From positions 4,140,001 through 4,204,000 of the forward strand of contig NZ_SOBN01000001.1 of NCBI RefSeq assembly GCF_004365705.1: a stretch of 64,000 bases of DNA, in the 5' to 3' direction. Shown here piece after piece: positions 20,384 to 30,631 of the stretch (position 1 is its first letter; each line of letters begins with the position of its first letter). This stretch comes from Streptomyces sp. 846.5. Lineage in GTDB: Bacteria > Actinomycetota > Actinomycetes > Streptomycetales > Streptomycetaceae. Position numbers and translations under genes: made by a program. The notes beneath the pieces are model-generated. The model was not told where the DNA came from. It did not search any database and saw nothing but the letters and a program-made list of their open reading frames with translations.

Positions 20384-21830
20384 CCGGGCGCGCGGCGCCG
20401 TCGGACGACGGCTGTCGCTGCGCGGCCGGCTGCTGGTGCTCGCGGTCGCCCTGGTCACCCTGGGCCTCGCGGTCAGCGACACCCTGGTGATCACCACCGT
20501 CCGGTACCAGCTGGTGCAGCGGGTCGACGACCAGATGCGCCGGGTGGCGGCGCCGAACCTGGAGCGCTCCTGGGCGCCTCCGCAGGGCCGTGCCAACGCG
20601 GGGAGCAATCTGCCCAGCAGGTTCGTGATCACGGTCCGTGAGCCCGACGGCAGCTACCGCCCGTTCACGGACCAGCTGGTGACCTCCACCGACCCCGTCC
20701 CCAGCCTGCCGGCGCTGACCGAGAGCCAGGTCACCGCACGTCTGGGCAAGGCGTTCACGGTCCGCAGCGACCACGGCGGCGGCAGCTGGCGGGTGCTCAT
20801 GCTGCAGCGCAAGCAGGACGGCGTCACCGTCACGGTGGTGGTCGCCTCCTCGCTGGACGACACCGACGCCACCGTGGCCAAGTTCGACGAGGGCTTCCTC
20901 GCCATCGGTGCCGCGGTCATCCTGCTGATCGGCCTGGCCGGCTGGTTCGCGGTCCGGCGCGGGCTCAAGCCGCTGCGCCGGATCGAGGCCACGGCCACCG
21001 AGATCGCCACCGGCCAGACCCTCTCGCACCGGATGCCGGAGGGCTCCCAGCGCACCGAGGTCGGCCGGCTGGCCGGCTCGCTCAACTCCATGCTGGCCCA
21101 GATCGAATCGGCCTTCGCCGCCCGCGCCGCCTCCGAGGACCGGATGCGGCGCTTCGTCGCCGACGCCTCCCACGAGCTGCGCACCCCCCTCGCCGGGATC
21201 CGCGGCTTCGCCGAGCTCTACCGGATGGGAGCGCTGAGCGAGGAGGCCGACATCAAGCGCACCATGGCCAGGATCGAGAGCGAGGCGCTGCGGATGGGCG
21301 GCCTGGTCGAGGACCTGCTCACGCTCGCCCGGCTGGACGAGCAGCGCCCGCTGGAGCTGGCGCCGATGGACCTGCGCACCCTGGCCGCCGACGCCCTGCA
21401 CGACACCACCGCGCTCGACCCCACCCGCCCTGTCGCGCTCACCGGCCCCGGCGGCGGCACCGCCCCCACCGCCGCGCTGGTCCTGGGCGACGAGGCCCGG
21501 CTCCGCCAGGTGGTCACCAACCTGGTCGGCAACGCCGTCAAGCACACCCCGCCGGGCACCCCGGTACGGATCGGCGTCGGCACCGTCGAGGGCCAGGGCG
21601 TCATCGAGGTGGCCGACCACGGTCCCGGCCTGACCACCGAGCAGGCTGCCCGGGTGTTCGAACGCTTCTACCGGGTCGACTCCTCCCGCAGCCGCCAGGA
21701 CGGCGGCGGCGCGGGCCTCGGCCTGGCCATCGTCTCCGCGCTCACCACCGCCCACCACGGCCAGGTCGACCTGATCACCACCCCGGGCGAGGGCGCCGTC
21801 TTCCGCGTCAGCATCCCCGCGGCGCGCTAG
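20358..21830 (+). CDS. Sensor histidine kinase (HAMP, HisKA, HATPase)
   Basis: This 490-aa membrane kinase is the partner of the regulator at 19649. It has an N-terminal TM (LLVLAVALVTLGLAVSDTLV), an extracytoplasmic sensor of ~130 residues, a second TM (FLAIGAAVILLIGLAGWFAV), a HAMP domain, and the phospho-acceptor His in DASHELRTPLAGIRGF. The ATP-binding motifs are NLVGNAVKHTPPG, VADHGPGL and GGGAGLGLAIVSAL. The signal sensed is unknown. Confidence 0.94.
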   Translation: MSFVVRLLDRARGAVGRRLSLRGRLLVLAVALVTLGLAVSDTLVITTVRYQLVQRVDDQMRRVAAPNLERSWAPPQGRANAGSNLPSRFVITVREPDGSYRPFTDQLVTSTDPVPSLPALTESQVTARLGKAFTVRSDHGGGSWRVLMLQRKQDGVTVTVVVASSLDDTDATVAKFDEGFLAIGAAVILLIGLAGWFAVRRGLKPLRRIEATATEIATGQTLSHRMPEGSQRTEVGRLAGSLNSMLAQIESAFAARAASEDRMRRFVADASHELRTPLAGIRGFAELYRMGALSEEADIKRTMARIESEALRMGGLVEDLLTLARLDEQRPLELAPMDLRTLAADALHDTTALDPTRPVALTGPGGGTAPTAALVLGDEARLRQVVTNLVGNAVKHTPPGTPVRIGVGTVEGQGVIEVADHGPGLTTEQAARVFERFYRVDSSRSRQDGGGAGLGLAIVSALTTAHHGQVDLITTPGEGAVFRVSIPAAR

Positions 21831-21856
21831 TTCCTGCCTTCGGACCGTAGCCGGCT

Positions 21857-21880
21857 GGGCGCGCAGTTCCCCGCGCCCCT
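21857..21880 (+). repeat. 24-bp interspersed hairpin repeat, copy 1 (terminator-like)
   Basis: A 24-bp sequence starting GGGCGCGCAGTTCC folds into a GGGCGCG/CGCGCCC stem. It follows the histidine kinase stop by 26 bp, so it may terminate that operon. An exact reverse-complement copy is at 33195-33218. Similar elements are widespread between genes in Streptomyces. Confidence 0.65.
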
Positions 21881-21937
21881 GAGGGGCTGCAACTGGACCC
21901 CGCTGCAAAACCCCGAAACCGGGTAGGTCATAATACT

Positions 21938-21961
21938 TTGTGAATGTGTTCACGTTCACAA
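21938..21961 (+). promoter_or_regulatory. Rex-type redox operator upstream of cydA
   Basis: TTGTGAATGTGTTCACG (21938-21954) matches the Rex operator form TTGTGAA-N4-TTCACAA except at its last bases, and a further TTCACAA half site follows (21955-21961). Rex represses respiratory genes, including cyd, and is released at high NADH/NAD. The site lies about 95 bp before the cydA start. A TAATACT stretch at 21931 could be a -10 box. Confidence 0.75.
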
Positions 21962-22054
21962 GGGAACGATCGCGTCGTGCCTGCGCTCGAACAAGAACAG
22001 AAGATGCATAACTAGGCATGACGATCGTTCGGAACGACCCGAGGAGGCACCGAA

Positions 22055-23584
22055 GTGGAGCTGGCCCTGGCCCACGAGACGATGGCGCGCTGGCAGTTCG
22101 GCATCACCACCGTGTACCACTTCCTCTTCGTCCCGCTGACGATCAGTCTGGCCTTCCTCACCGCGGGACTGCAGACCGCCTGGGTCCGCACCGACAAGGC
22201 CAAGTACTTCAAGGCCACCAAGTTCTGGGGCAAGCTGCTGCTGATCAACCTCGCCCTCGGGGTGGCCACCGGGATCGTCCAGGAGTTCCAGTTCGGGATG
22301 AACTGGTCGGCCTACTCCAAGTTCGTCGGCGACATCTTCGGGGCGCCGCTGGCGATGGAGGCGCTGCTCGCCTTCTTCTTCGAGTCCACCTTCATCGGCC
22401 TGTGGATCTTCGGCTGGGAGCGGCTGCCGAGGAGGATCCACCTCGGCTGCATCTGGATGGTGGCCATCGGCACCGCCCTCTCCGCCTACTTCATCCTGGC
22501 CGCCAACTCCTGGATGCAGCACCCGGTCGGCTACACCGTCGGCGCCAACGGCCGGGCCCAGCTGACCGACATCGGCAAGGTGCTGTTCCAGGAGACGACC
22601 CTGGTGGTGGTCTTCCACACGCTCACCGCAGCCTTCCTGACCGGCGGGGCGTTCATGGTCGGCATCGCCGCCTACCAGCTGCGGCGGCAGCACCGCAGCC
22701 AGGAGACCGACGCCGCAAAGATCGGCGCCATGCGCGCCAGCCTCCGGCTGGGCCTGGTGATCACCGTGATCTTCGGCATCGGCACCGCGGTCAGCGGCGA
22801 CTCCCTGGGCAAGGTGATGTTCCGTCAGCAGCCGATGAAGATGGCCGCGGCCGAGGCCCTCTGGGACACCCAGAAGCCGGCGCCCTTCTCGATCTTCGCC
22901 TACGGCAACGTCAACCAGGGCCGGAACACCATAGAGCTCTCCGTCCCCGGCCTGCTCTCCTTCCTGGCGACCAGCAACTTCCACGACGCCGTCCCCGGCA
23001 TCAACGACATCCAGGCCCAGGAGCGGGCCAAGTACGGCGACAAGGCCGCCAGCTACGAGCCGAACATCCCGACCGCCTTCTGGGGCTTCCGCTGGATGAT
23101 CGGCTTCGGGATGACCTCCTTCGCCATCGCCGCAGCCGGCCTCTGGCTGACCCGCAAGCGCTTCTGGCTCGCCCCCGAACACCGCCGCGGCGAAACCGAG
23201 TTGCCCCTCCTGATGCTGACCAGGAGCCGGGAGCTCGGCCCCTTCCTCACCACCTGGGCCTGGCGGATCGCGATCCTCACCATGGGCTTCCCGCTGATCG
23301 CCAACTCCTGGGGCTGGATCTTCACCGAGACCGGCCGTCAGCCCTGGGCCGTCTACGGCCTGATGACCACCGCGGACGCGGTCTCCCCCACCGTCTCCAT
23401 CGCCGAACAGATCACCTCGCTCACCATCTTCACCCTCCTCTACGCCCTCCTGGCCGTGATCGAGATCCGCCTCATGATCACCTACGCCAAGGCCGGACCC
23501 ACCGACGAGGAGCCCCCGAGCCAGGACCCCACCCTCCGAGGCCCGTCCGGCGACGCCGACCAGCCCCTCGCCTTCGCGTACTGA
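22055..23584 (+). CDS. cydA: Cytochrome bd ubiquinol/menaquinol oxidase subunit I
   Basis: This 509-aa integral membrane subunit carries the b558, b595 and d haems and reduces O2 at high affinity. It begins MELALAHETMARWQFGITTV with the conserved haem-ligand His region. GIVQEFQFGMNWSAYSKFVG, FFFESTFIGLWIFGWERLP and GKVMFRQQPMKMAAAEALW are family signatures, and later GFRWMIGFGM and FPLIANSWGWIFTETGRQPW mark the C-terminal helices. The GTG start at 22055 has a strong GAGGAGG site. It is the first gene of cydA-cydB-cydDC under the Rex-type operator. Confidence 0.97.
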   Translation: MELALAHETMARWQFGITTVYHFLFVPLTISLAFLTAGLQTAWVRTDKAKYFKATKFWGKLLLINLALGVATGIVQEFQFGMNWSAYSKFVGDIFGAPLAMEALLAFFFESTFIGLWIFGWERLPRRIHLGCIWMVAIGTALSAYFILAANSWMQHPVGYTVGANGRAQLTDIGKVLFQETTLVVVFHTLTAAFLTGGAFMVGIAAYQLRRQHRSQETDAAKIGAMRASLRLGLVITVIFGIGTAVSGDSLGKVMFRQQPMKMAAAEALWDTQKPAPFSIFAYGNVNQGRNTIELSVPGLLSFLATSNFHDAVPGINDIQAQERAKYGDKAASYEPNIPTAFWGFRWMIGFGMTSFAIAAAGLWLTRKRFWLAPEHRRGETELPLLMLTRSRELGPFLTTWAWRIAILTMGFPLIANSWGWIFTETGRQPWAVYGLMTTADAVSPTVSIAEQITSLTIFTLLYALLAVIEIRLMITYAKAGPTDEEPPSQDPTLRGPSGDADQPLAFAY

Positions 23585-23592
23585 GGAGAACC

Positions 23593-24591
<999 letters not shown>

Positions 24592-24603
24592 GGTGCTGTA
24601 CCC

Positions 24604-27600
24604 ATGAAGCCCGTAGACCCCCGCCTGCTCCGTCACGCCAGGACGACCAGGACCTTCCTGCTGCTCTCCACGGCGCTCGGCGTGCTCAACGCCCTGCTGG
24701 TCATCGCCCAGGCCATGCTCATCGCCGACATCGTGGTCGAGGCGTTCCAGCACAACAAGAGCGTCACCGCCCTCACCGCCCCCCTGCTCGCCCTCGCCGC
24801 CGTGGCCGCAGCCCGTGGCCTGACCTCCTGGGCCACCGAGACCGCCGCCCACCGGGCCTCCGCCGCCGTCAAGTCCGAGCTCCGGTCGCAACTCCTGGCC
24901 AGGGCCACCGCGCTGGGCCCCAGCTGGCTGACCCGCCAGCGCAGCGGAGAGCTGGTCACCCTCGCCACCCGCGGGATCGACGCCCTGGACGACTACTTCG
25001 CCCGCTACCTCCCCCAGCTCGCGCTCGCCGTCGTCGTCCCGATCGCCGTCATCACCCGGATCCTGCTGGCGGACTGGCTCTCGACCCTGATCATCGTGCT
25101 CACCCTGCCGCTCATCCCGGTCTTCATGGTGCTCATCGGCCTGGCCACCCAGTCCCGGATGGACCGCCAGTGGCGCACCCTGGGCCGGCTCTCGCACCAC
25201 TTCCTGGACGTCGTCGAGGGCCTGCCCACCCTCAAGGTCTTCGGCCGCGCCAAGGCGCAGGCCGCAGCGATCCGGCGGACCACCGACGACTACCGCCAGG
25301 CCACCCTGCGCACCCTGCGGATCGCCTTCATCTCCTCCTTCGCCCTGGAACTGCTCTCCACCATCTCGGTCGCCCTGGTCGCCGTCGGCATCGGCACCCG
25401 CCTGGTCGACGGCAGCCTGGACCTCCGCACCGGCCTGCTGATCCTGGTCCTCGCCCCCGAGGCCTATCTGCCGATCCGTCAGGTCGGCACCCATTACCAC
25501 GCCAGCGTCGAGGGCCTGGCCGCCGCCCAGCAGATCTTCACCGTCCTGGAAACCGAACCCCCCACCCCCGGCACCCTCCCCACCCCGCCCCACCCCACCA
25601 TCGAACTGCGCGACGTCACCGTCCCCCACGTCCAGCCCCTGAACCTGACCGTCCAATCCGGCGAAACCCTGGCCGTCACCGGCCCCTCAGGAGCGGGAAA
25701 GACCACCCTCCTCTCCCTCCTCCTCGGCTTCACCATCCCCGCCACCGGTACCATCACCCTCAACGGCGCGCCCCTGACCAGCCACGACTGGCACAAGCAC
25801 GTCGCCTGGGTCCCCCAGCACCCCTACCTCTTCGCCGGCACCATCGCCGACAACGTCCGCCTCGCCCGCCCCGAGGCCACCGACGCGGAACTCGCCACCG
25901 CACTCCAACGCGCCCACGCGCATGAGTTCATCGACGCCCTCCCCCTGAAGGCAGCCACACCCCTCGGCGAACACGGCTCCGGCCTCTCCGCCGGCCAGCG
26001 TCAGCGCCTGGCCCTGGCCCGCGCCTTCCTCGCCGACCGCCCGGTGCTGCTCCTGGACGAGCCCACCGCCAACCTCGACACCGCCACCGAACAGGCCGTC
26101 GTCGAAGCGATCCGCGAACTCGCCCGCGACCGAACGGTCATCCTGACCGCCCACCGCCCGGCCCTCCTGGCCCTCGCCGACCGGACCATCACCCTGACGA
26201 TGGCGCCGCCTGTCCCTTCTCCCCCCACCGCACGGGAGGGGGTGGGACGGGGCGGGGTGGTCGTGGCAGGGGCCGTCAAAGCGAAGAACGAGTCAGCGGC
26301 GCTGAAAGGCGGCGACACGCCTACCGACTCGTTCTGGAGCAGGCCCCAGAGCGACCACCCCGCCCCGGCCCGCCCCCGCCCCACTGCACAACCCGCGCCG
26401 CAGGCAACCCCAGCGCCGCAGTCGAACCCCGCGCCGCAGGCAACCGCAAACCCCCTCAACCGCATCCGCAAGGCCGCCCACCGCAAGGGCCACTCCCCCC
26501 GCACCGCCCTCGCGGTCACCCTCTCCGCCCTCGCCCTCCTCAGCGCCACCGCGCTGATGGGCACCTCGGGCTGGCTGATCGACCGCGCCTCCCAGCAGCC
26601 GCCGATCCTCTACCTGATGGTCGCCATCACCGCGGTACGCACCTTCGGTACCGCCCGCGGCGCCCTCCGCTACGCCGAGCGCCTGGTCAGCCACGACCAT
26701 GTGCTGCGCTCGCTCGGAGAGCTCCGCACCACCGTCTACCGACGCCTAGAACGCCTCAGCCCCGACGGCGCCGGCGGGCGCCTCCGCGGTGACCTGCTCT
26801 CCCGCATGGTCGCCGACGTCGACGCGGTCCAGGACTACGTCCTCCGCTTCCGACTCCCCGCAGCCGCCGCCGCCCTCAGCGCCGTCGTCACCGTGACCGC
26901 CGTCGCGCTGATCCTGCCCGCCGCCGGGGCAATCCTGGCCGGAGGCCTGCTCCTGGCCGGGGTCGCCGTTCCCGCCCTGACGGTCCGGCTGTCCTCGCGG
27001 GCCGAACAGCTCCGTGCGCCCGCCAGGGGACGGCTCTCCGCCGAGGTCGTCGACGTCCTCGACGGCACCGCCGAACTGACCGTCAGCGGCGCGCTCCCCC
27101 AGCGCCTGGACGGCCTCCGGGCCACCGACGCCCAGCTCACCGCCCTGGCCCGGCGCTCCGCCGCCGGGGCCGGCCTGGGCACCGGCCTCAGCACCGCGCT
27201 GACCGGCCTCACCGCCACGGCCTGCGCCGCCGCCGGGGTGGCCGCAGTGTCCGCCGGAACCCTGAACGGCGTCTGGCTGGCCGTGATCGTGCTGACCCCG
27301 CTGGCCGCCTTCGAGGCCGTCACCGGACTGCCCGTCGCCGCCCAGATCCGCCGCCGCAGCGAGCGGTCCGCCGCCCGGGTCCTGGAACTGGTCGACGCCC
27401 CCGAGCCGGTCCGCGAACCCACCGTGCCCGCCGAGCGACCCGCCAACCCCCTCCCGCTCCGCACCACCGGCCTCACCGCCCACTGGCCCGGCTCGACCAA
27501 CACGACACCCGCCCTCTCCGACATCACCCTGGAACTCCGCGAAGGCCACCGCATCGCCGTCGTCGGCCCCAGCGGCTCCGGCAAGACCACCCTGGCCCAC

Positions 27601-28206
27601 GTCCTGCTCCGCTTCCTGGAGCCCGCCTCCGGGACGGTCACCCTCAACTCCACCGACATCACCACCCTCGACAGCGACACCGTCCGCACCGCCGTGGGCA
27701 TCTGCGCCCAGGACGCGCACATCTTCGACAGCTCGCTCCGCGAGAACCTGCGGCTGGCCCGCCCCGACTGCACCGAGACCGACCTCTGGGAGGCCCTCAC
27801 CGCAGCCCGCCTCGCCGACTGGATCCGCGACGACCTCCCCGAGGGGCTCGACACCATGGTGGGGGAGCACGGCGCCCGCCTCTCCGGCGGCCAGCGCCAG
27901 CGACTCGCCCTGGCCCGGGCGCTGCTCGCGGACTTCCCGGTACTGCTCCTGGACGAACCCGCGGAGCATCTGGACCTCCCCACCGCCGACGCCCTCACGG
28001 CCGACCTGCTGACCGCAACCGAGGGCCGGACCACCCTGCTGATCACCCATCGGCTGGCCGGTCTGGACGCCGTCGACGAGATCCTGGTGCTGGACCGCGG
28101 CCGCATCGTCCAGCGCGGCACCTGGTCCGAGCTGGTCGCCGCCGACGGCCCGTTCCGCCGCAGCTGGGAGGATGAGCGCCAGGCCGACACGCTCCTGCTG
28201 GTCTAA
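24604..28206 (+). CDS. cydDC: Fused CydD-CydC ABC transporter for cytochrome bd assembly
   Basis: This 1200-aa protein fuses both half-transporters that export thiols or handle haem during cytochrome bd maturation. The CydD half (about 1-540) has six TM helices, Walker A GPSGAGKTT, signature LSAGQRQR and Walker B VLLLDEPTANLDT. A low-complexity linker (about 541-615, rich in PAPQATPAPQ) leads to the CydC half with GPSGSGKTT, LSGGQRQR and VLLLDEPAEHLDL. The second Walker B is followed by AEHLD rather than the usual ANLD. The fusion is normal in Streptomyces. Confidence 0.95.
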   Translation: MKPVDPRLLRHARTTRTFLLLSTALGVLNALLVIAQAMLIADIVVEAFQHNKSVTALTAPLLALAAVAAARGLTSWATETAAHRASAAVKSELRSQLLARATALGPSWLTRQRSGELVTLATRGIDALDDYFARYLPQLALAVVVPIAVITRILLADWLSTLIIVLTLPLIPVFMVLIGLATQSRMDRQWRTLGRLSHHFLDVVEGLPTLKVFGRAKAQAAAIRRTTDDYRQATLRTLRIAFISSFALELLSTISVALVAVGIGTRLVDGSLDLRTGLLILVLAPEAYLPIRQVGTHYHASVEGLAAAQQIFTVLETEPPTPGTLPTPPHPTIELRDVTVPHVQPLNLTVQSGETLAVTGPSGAGKTTLLSLLLGFTIPATGTITLNGAPLTSHDWHKHVAWVPQHPYLFAGTIADNVRLARPEATDAELATALQRAHAHEFIDALPLKAATPLGEHGSGLSAGQRQRLALARAFLADRPVLLLDEPTANLDTATEQAVVEAIRELARDRTVILTAHRPALLALADRTITLTMAPPVPSPPTAREGVGRGGVVVAGAVKAKNESAALKGGDTPTDSFWSRPQSDHPAPARPRPTAQPAPQATPAPQSNPAPQATANPLNRIRKAAHRKGHSPRTALAVTLSALALLSATALMGTSGWLIDRASQQPPILYLMVAITAVRTFGTARGALRYAERLVSHDHVLRSLGELRTTVYRRLERLSPDGAGGRLRGDLLSRMVADVDAVQDYVLRFRLPAAAAALSAVVTVTAVALILPAAGAILAGGLLLAGVAVPALTVRLSSRAEQLRAPARGRLSAEVVDVLDGTAELTVSGALPQRLDGLRATDAQLTALARRSAAGAGLGTGLSTALTGLTATACAAAGVAAVSAGTLNGVWLAVIVLTPLAAFEAVTGLPVAAQIRRRSERSAARVLELVDAPEPVREPTVPAERPANPLPLRTTGLTAHWPGSTNTTPALSDITLELREGHRIAVVGPSGSGKTTLAHVLLRFLEPASGTVTLNSTDITTLDSDTVRTAVGICAQDAHIFDSSLRENLRLARPDCTETDLWEALTAARLADWIRDDLPEGLDTMVGEHGARLSGGQRQRLALARALLADFPVLLLDEPAEHLDLPTADALTADLLTATEGRTTLLITHRLAGLDAVDEILVLDRGRIVQRGTWSELVAADGPFRRSWEDERQADTLLLV

Positions 28207-28247
28207 TCAGGCGACCCGCCTAAACCGGCGCAAAATACCCTGGACCC

Positions 28248-30041
28248 ATGGAGCACCTCCCGCCCGCCCTCGGCCTGGACGCCCTCGTCACCGAGGTGTC
28301 CGAACGGCTCCACGCCGTGGCCGCCGTCAACGACCGGATGCGGGAGCTGCTGGAGGCCGTGGTCTCGGTCAGCTCGGGTCTGGACCTGCACACCACCCTG
28401 CGGCGCATCGCCGGCGCGGCCGCGGACCTCGCGGACGCGGAGTACGCCGCCGTCGGCGTGCTCGCCCCGCACGCCCCGGGGCTGGTGGACTTCATCCACG
28501 TCGGCCTGTCCGACCAGGACGCCGCCCGGATCGGCCACTACCCCGAGGGCCGGGGCCTGCTCGGCGCGATCATCGAGGACCCCAGGCCGCTGCGGCTGGA
28601 GGACCTCACCGCCGACCCCCGCTCGGTGGGCGTCCCGGCGGGGCACCCGCCGATGCGCTCCTTCCTCAGCGTCCCGATCCGGGTCCGCGACGAGGTCTTC
28701 GGCAACCTCTACGTCACCGAGAAGAACGGCGCCGCCGAGCACCACGGCGCCGCCTTCAGCGGCGAGGACCAGCAGGTGATGGAGGCGCTCGCGGCGGCGG
28801 CCGGGGTCGCCATCGCCAATGCCCGCCTCTACGAGGAGGGCCGGCTGCGCGAGCGCTGGATCGCCGGCGCGGGTGAGGTCACCACGTCCATGCTGACCTC
28901 GGAGGACGCCCATGCGGCCCTCGCCATCGCGGCCGAGCAGGTACGCGACCTCGCCGCGGCCGCGCTGGGCATGATCCTGCTGCCCACCGGCGACGGCGGC
29001 CTACGGGTCTCGCACGCGGCCGGCGAGGCCGCCGACTTCGTCGTCGGCGAGCACGTCCCGGCGGGGGACCAGGTCGCGCTGCTGATGGCCGGTCAGAACG
29101 TGATCATCGAGGACCTGGGCAGCGACAGCAGGGTCTCCTCCAGGATCGCCAAGGTCTTCGGCCCCGGCATGGCCCTGCCCATGAAGAGCGCCGGACGCAT
29201 CCTCGGCGCCGTCGCGGTCTGGCGCGAGGTCGGCACCCCGCCGTTCACCGAGGACGAGGTGCAGCTCGCCGGGGCCTTCGCCGGCCAGGCCGCGCTCGCC
29301 CTGCGGCTGGCCGAGGGCCAGCAGGACCAGCAGCGGCTGGCCGTCTACCGGGACCGCGACCGGATCGCCCGGGACCTGCACGACCTGGTGATCCAGCGGC
29401 TCTTCGCCACCGGCATGATGCTGGAGAGCGCGGCCCGCAAGGCCCTGGTCCCCGAGGTGGGCGCGCGGATCGGCAAGGCGGTGGACGAGCTGGACGCCAC
29501 CATCCAGGAGGTCCGCACCACCATCTACGCCCTCCAGCACGACGACACCCCCGCCGACGTCGACCTGCGCAGCCGCATCCTCCGCGAGGCCGGCCAGGCG
29601 GCCGGACCGCTGGGCTTCAAACCCTCCGTCGGCTTCGTCGGGCCGGTGCAGACCCTGGTCGGCGAGCGGGTCGGCCGGCAGCTCATCGCCGCGCTGCGGG
29701 AGGCACTGTCCAACGCGGCCAGGCACGCCCGTGCCTCCACGGTGGCGGTGAGCGTCGACGCCACCGCCCACATCGACGACGAGGGCCGGCTCACCAGCGC
29801 CCGGGACGGTTTCGAACCGGCCGAGGGCGCCGACCTCCCGACCGCCCTGCGCGAGGCGGGGGCGGGCCGCCCCGCCGTACTGCTCACCGTCCTCGACGAC
29901 GGCGTCGGTATCCCCGAGGGCGGCCGCCGCAGAGGCCTGCGCAATCTCGCCGACCGTGCCGCCGCGTTCGGCGGCACGGCCTGGCACCAGCCGGGGCCGG
30001 ACGGCAGGGGCACGCTGCTCTGCTGGACGGCCCAGCTGTAG
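28248..30041 (+). CDS. Orphan GAF-domain sensor histidine kinase (DevS/DosS-like)
   Basis: This 597-aa soluble kinase has two GAF domains (about 45-195 and 215-370), a HisKA_3 dimerisation region with the phospho-His in RIARDLHDLVIQRLFATGMM, and a HATPase domain (LREALSNAARHARASTVAVS, VLDDGVGIPEGGRRRGLRNL). The layout is that of actinobacterial DevS/DosS kinases, which sense O2, NO or redox state. Haem binding was not verified. No response regulator gene is adjacent, and its position after cydDC suggests a respiratory or hypoxia role. Confidence 0.9.
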   Translation: MEHLPPALGLDALVTEVSERLHAVAAVNDRMRELLEAVVSVSSGLDLHTTLRRIAGAAADLADAEYAAVGVLAPHAPGLVDFIHVGLSDQDAARIGHYPEGRGLLGAIIEDPRPLRLEDLTADPRSVGVPAGHPPMRSFLSVPIRVRDEVFGNLYVTEKNGAAEHHGAAFSGEDQQVMEALAAAAGVAIANARLYEEGRLRERWIAGAGEVTTSMLTSEDAHAALAIAAEQVRDLAAAALGMILLPTGDGGLRVSHAAGEAADFVVGEHVPAGDQVALLMAGQNVIIEDLGSDSRVSSRIAKVFGPGMALPMKSAGRILGAVAVWREVGTPPFTEDEVQLAGAFAGQAALALRLAEGQQDQQRLAVYRDRDRIARDLHDLVIQRLFATGMMLESAARKALVPEVGARIGKAVDELDATIQEVRTTIYALQHDDTPADVDLRSRILREAGQAAGPLGFKPSVGFVGPVQTLVGERVGRQLIAALREALSNAARHARASTVAVSVDATAHIDDEGRLTSARDGFEPAEGADLPTALREAGAGRPAVLLTVLDDGVGIPEGGRRRGLRNLADRAAAFGGTAWHQPGPDGRGTLLCWTAQL

Positions 30042-30182
30042 CCGGGGGAGCAGGAGTTGGGAGGGTGGAGACGGGAGGGGGCTGTGGGTCGCACGTGATT
30101 GATAACCGGCGCATGGCTCGCTGACAGGACCTCGTGGTGGGCTGATGTTTCGTCCGCATAAGTAACTGAGGAGCCAACAGCG

Positions 30183-30557
30183 ATGACCACTGCCCTGAGT
30201 AGCACCCTCAAGCGCCGGGTCGCCCCGGCCGCGGCGATCCTGGTCGCAGGTGGCCTGCTGCTGACCGCATGCGGATCCAGCTCTTCCTCGTCCGCGACCA
30301 CCACCACGCCCACCAGCGGCGCCAGCTGTAGCCGCCCCTCGGGGATGGCCTCCGGTGGGGCGATGCGGTCGGGTGGCGCCATGCCCTCGGGGATGCCGTC
30401 CGGCGGCGCGATGGCGTCCGGTGGCGCCAGGCCGTCCGGGATGCCGACCGGCGCCCGTCCCAGCGGCAGCGCCGGCTTCGGCGGCGGCTGCGGCTTCGGC
30501 GGCGGCCAGGGCGGTGCCCCCGGCGGGGCCGCCCCCAGCGGCGCCCCCACCAACTAG
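30183..30557 (+). CDS. Small low-complexity lipoprotein
   Basis: This 124-aa protein has a lipoprotein signal (AAAILVAGGLLLTACGSSSS, lipobox LTAC). The mature part consists of imperfect PSGMxxGGA/RPSG repeats and ends in a Gly-rich stretch with two cysteines. It has a good ribosome site (TGAGGAGCC). It resembles in composition the lipoprotein at 14424. The function is unknown; Met-rich repeats can bind metal, but this is speculative. Confidence 0.7.
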   Translation: MTTALSSTLKRRVAPAAAILVAGGLLLTACGSSSSSSATTTTPTSGASCSRPSGMASGGAMRSGGAMPSGMPSGGAMASGGARPSGMPTGARPSGSAGFGGGCGFGGGQGGAPGGAAPSGAPTN

Positions 30558-30575
30558 CCACAGCGGGAACTGCAT

Positions 30576-30605
30576 GAGGGCCCGGGACTTCGGGCCCGGG
30601 CCCTC
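30576..30605. terminator. GC-rich hairpin between convergent genes
   Basis: GAGGGCCCGGG (30576-30586) and CCCGGGCCCTC (30595-30605) form a perfect 11-bp stem with an 8-nt loop. It sits between the lipoprotein stop (30557) and the convergent HAD gene end (30632), so it can serve both strands. Confidence 0.75.
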
Positions 30606-30631
30606 AGCTCACGGCCCTCAGCTCAGAACCC

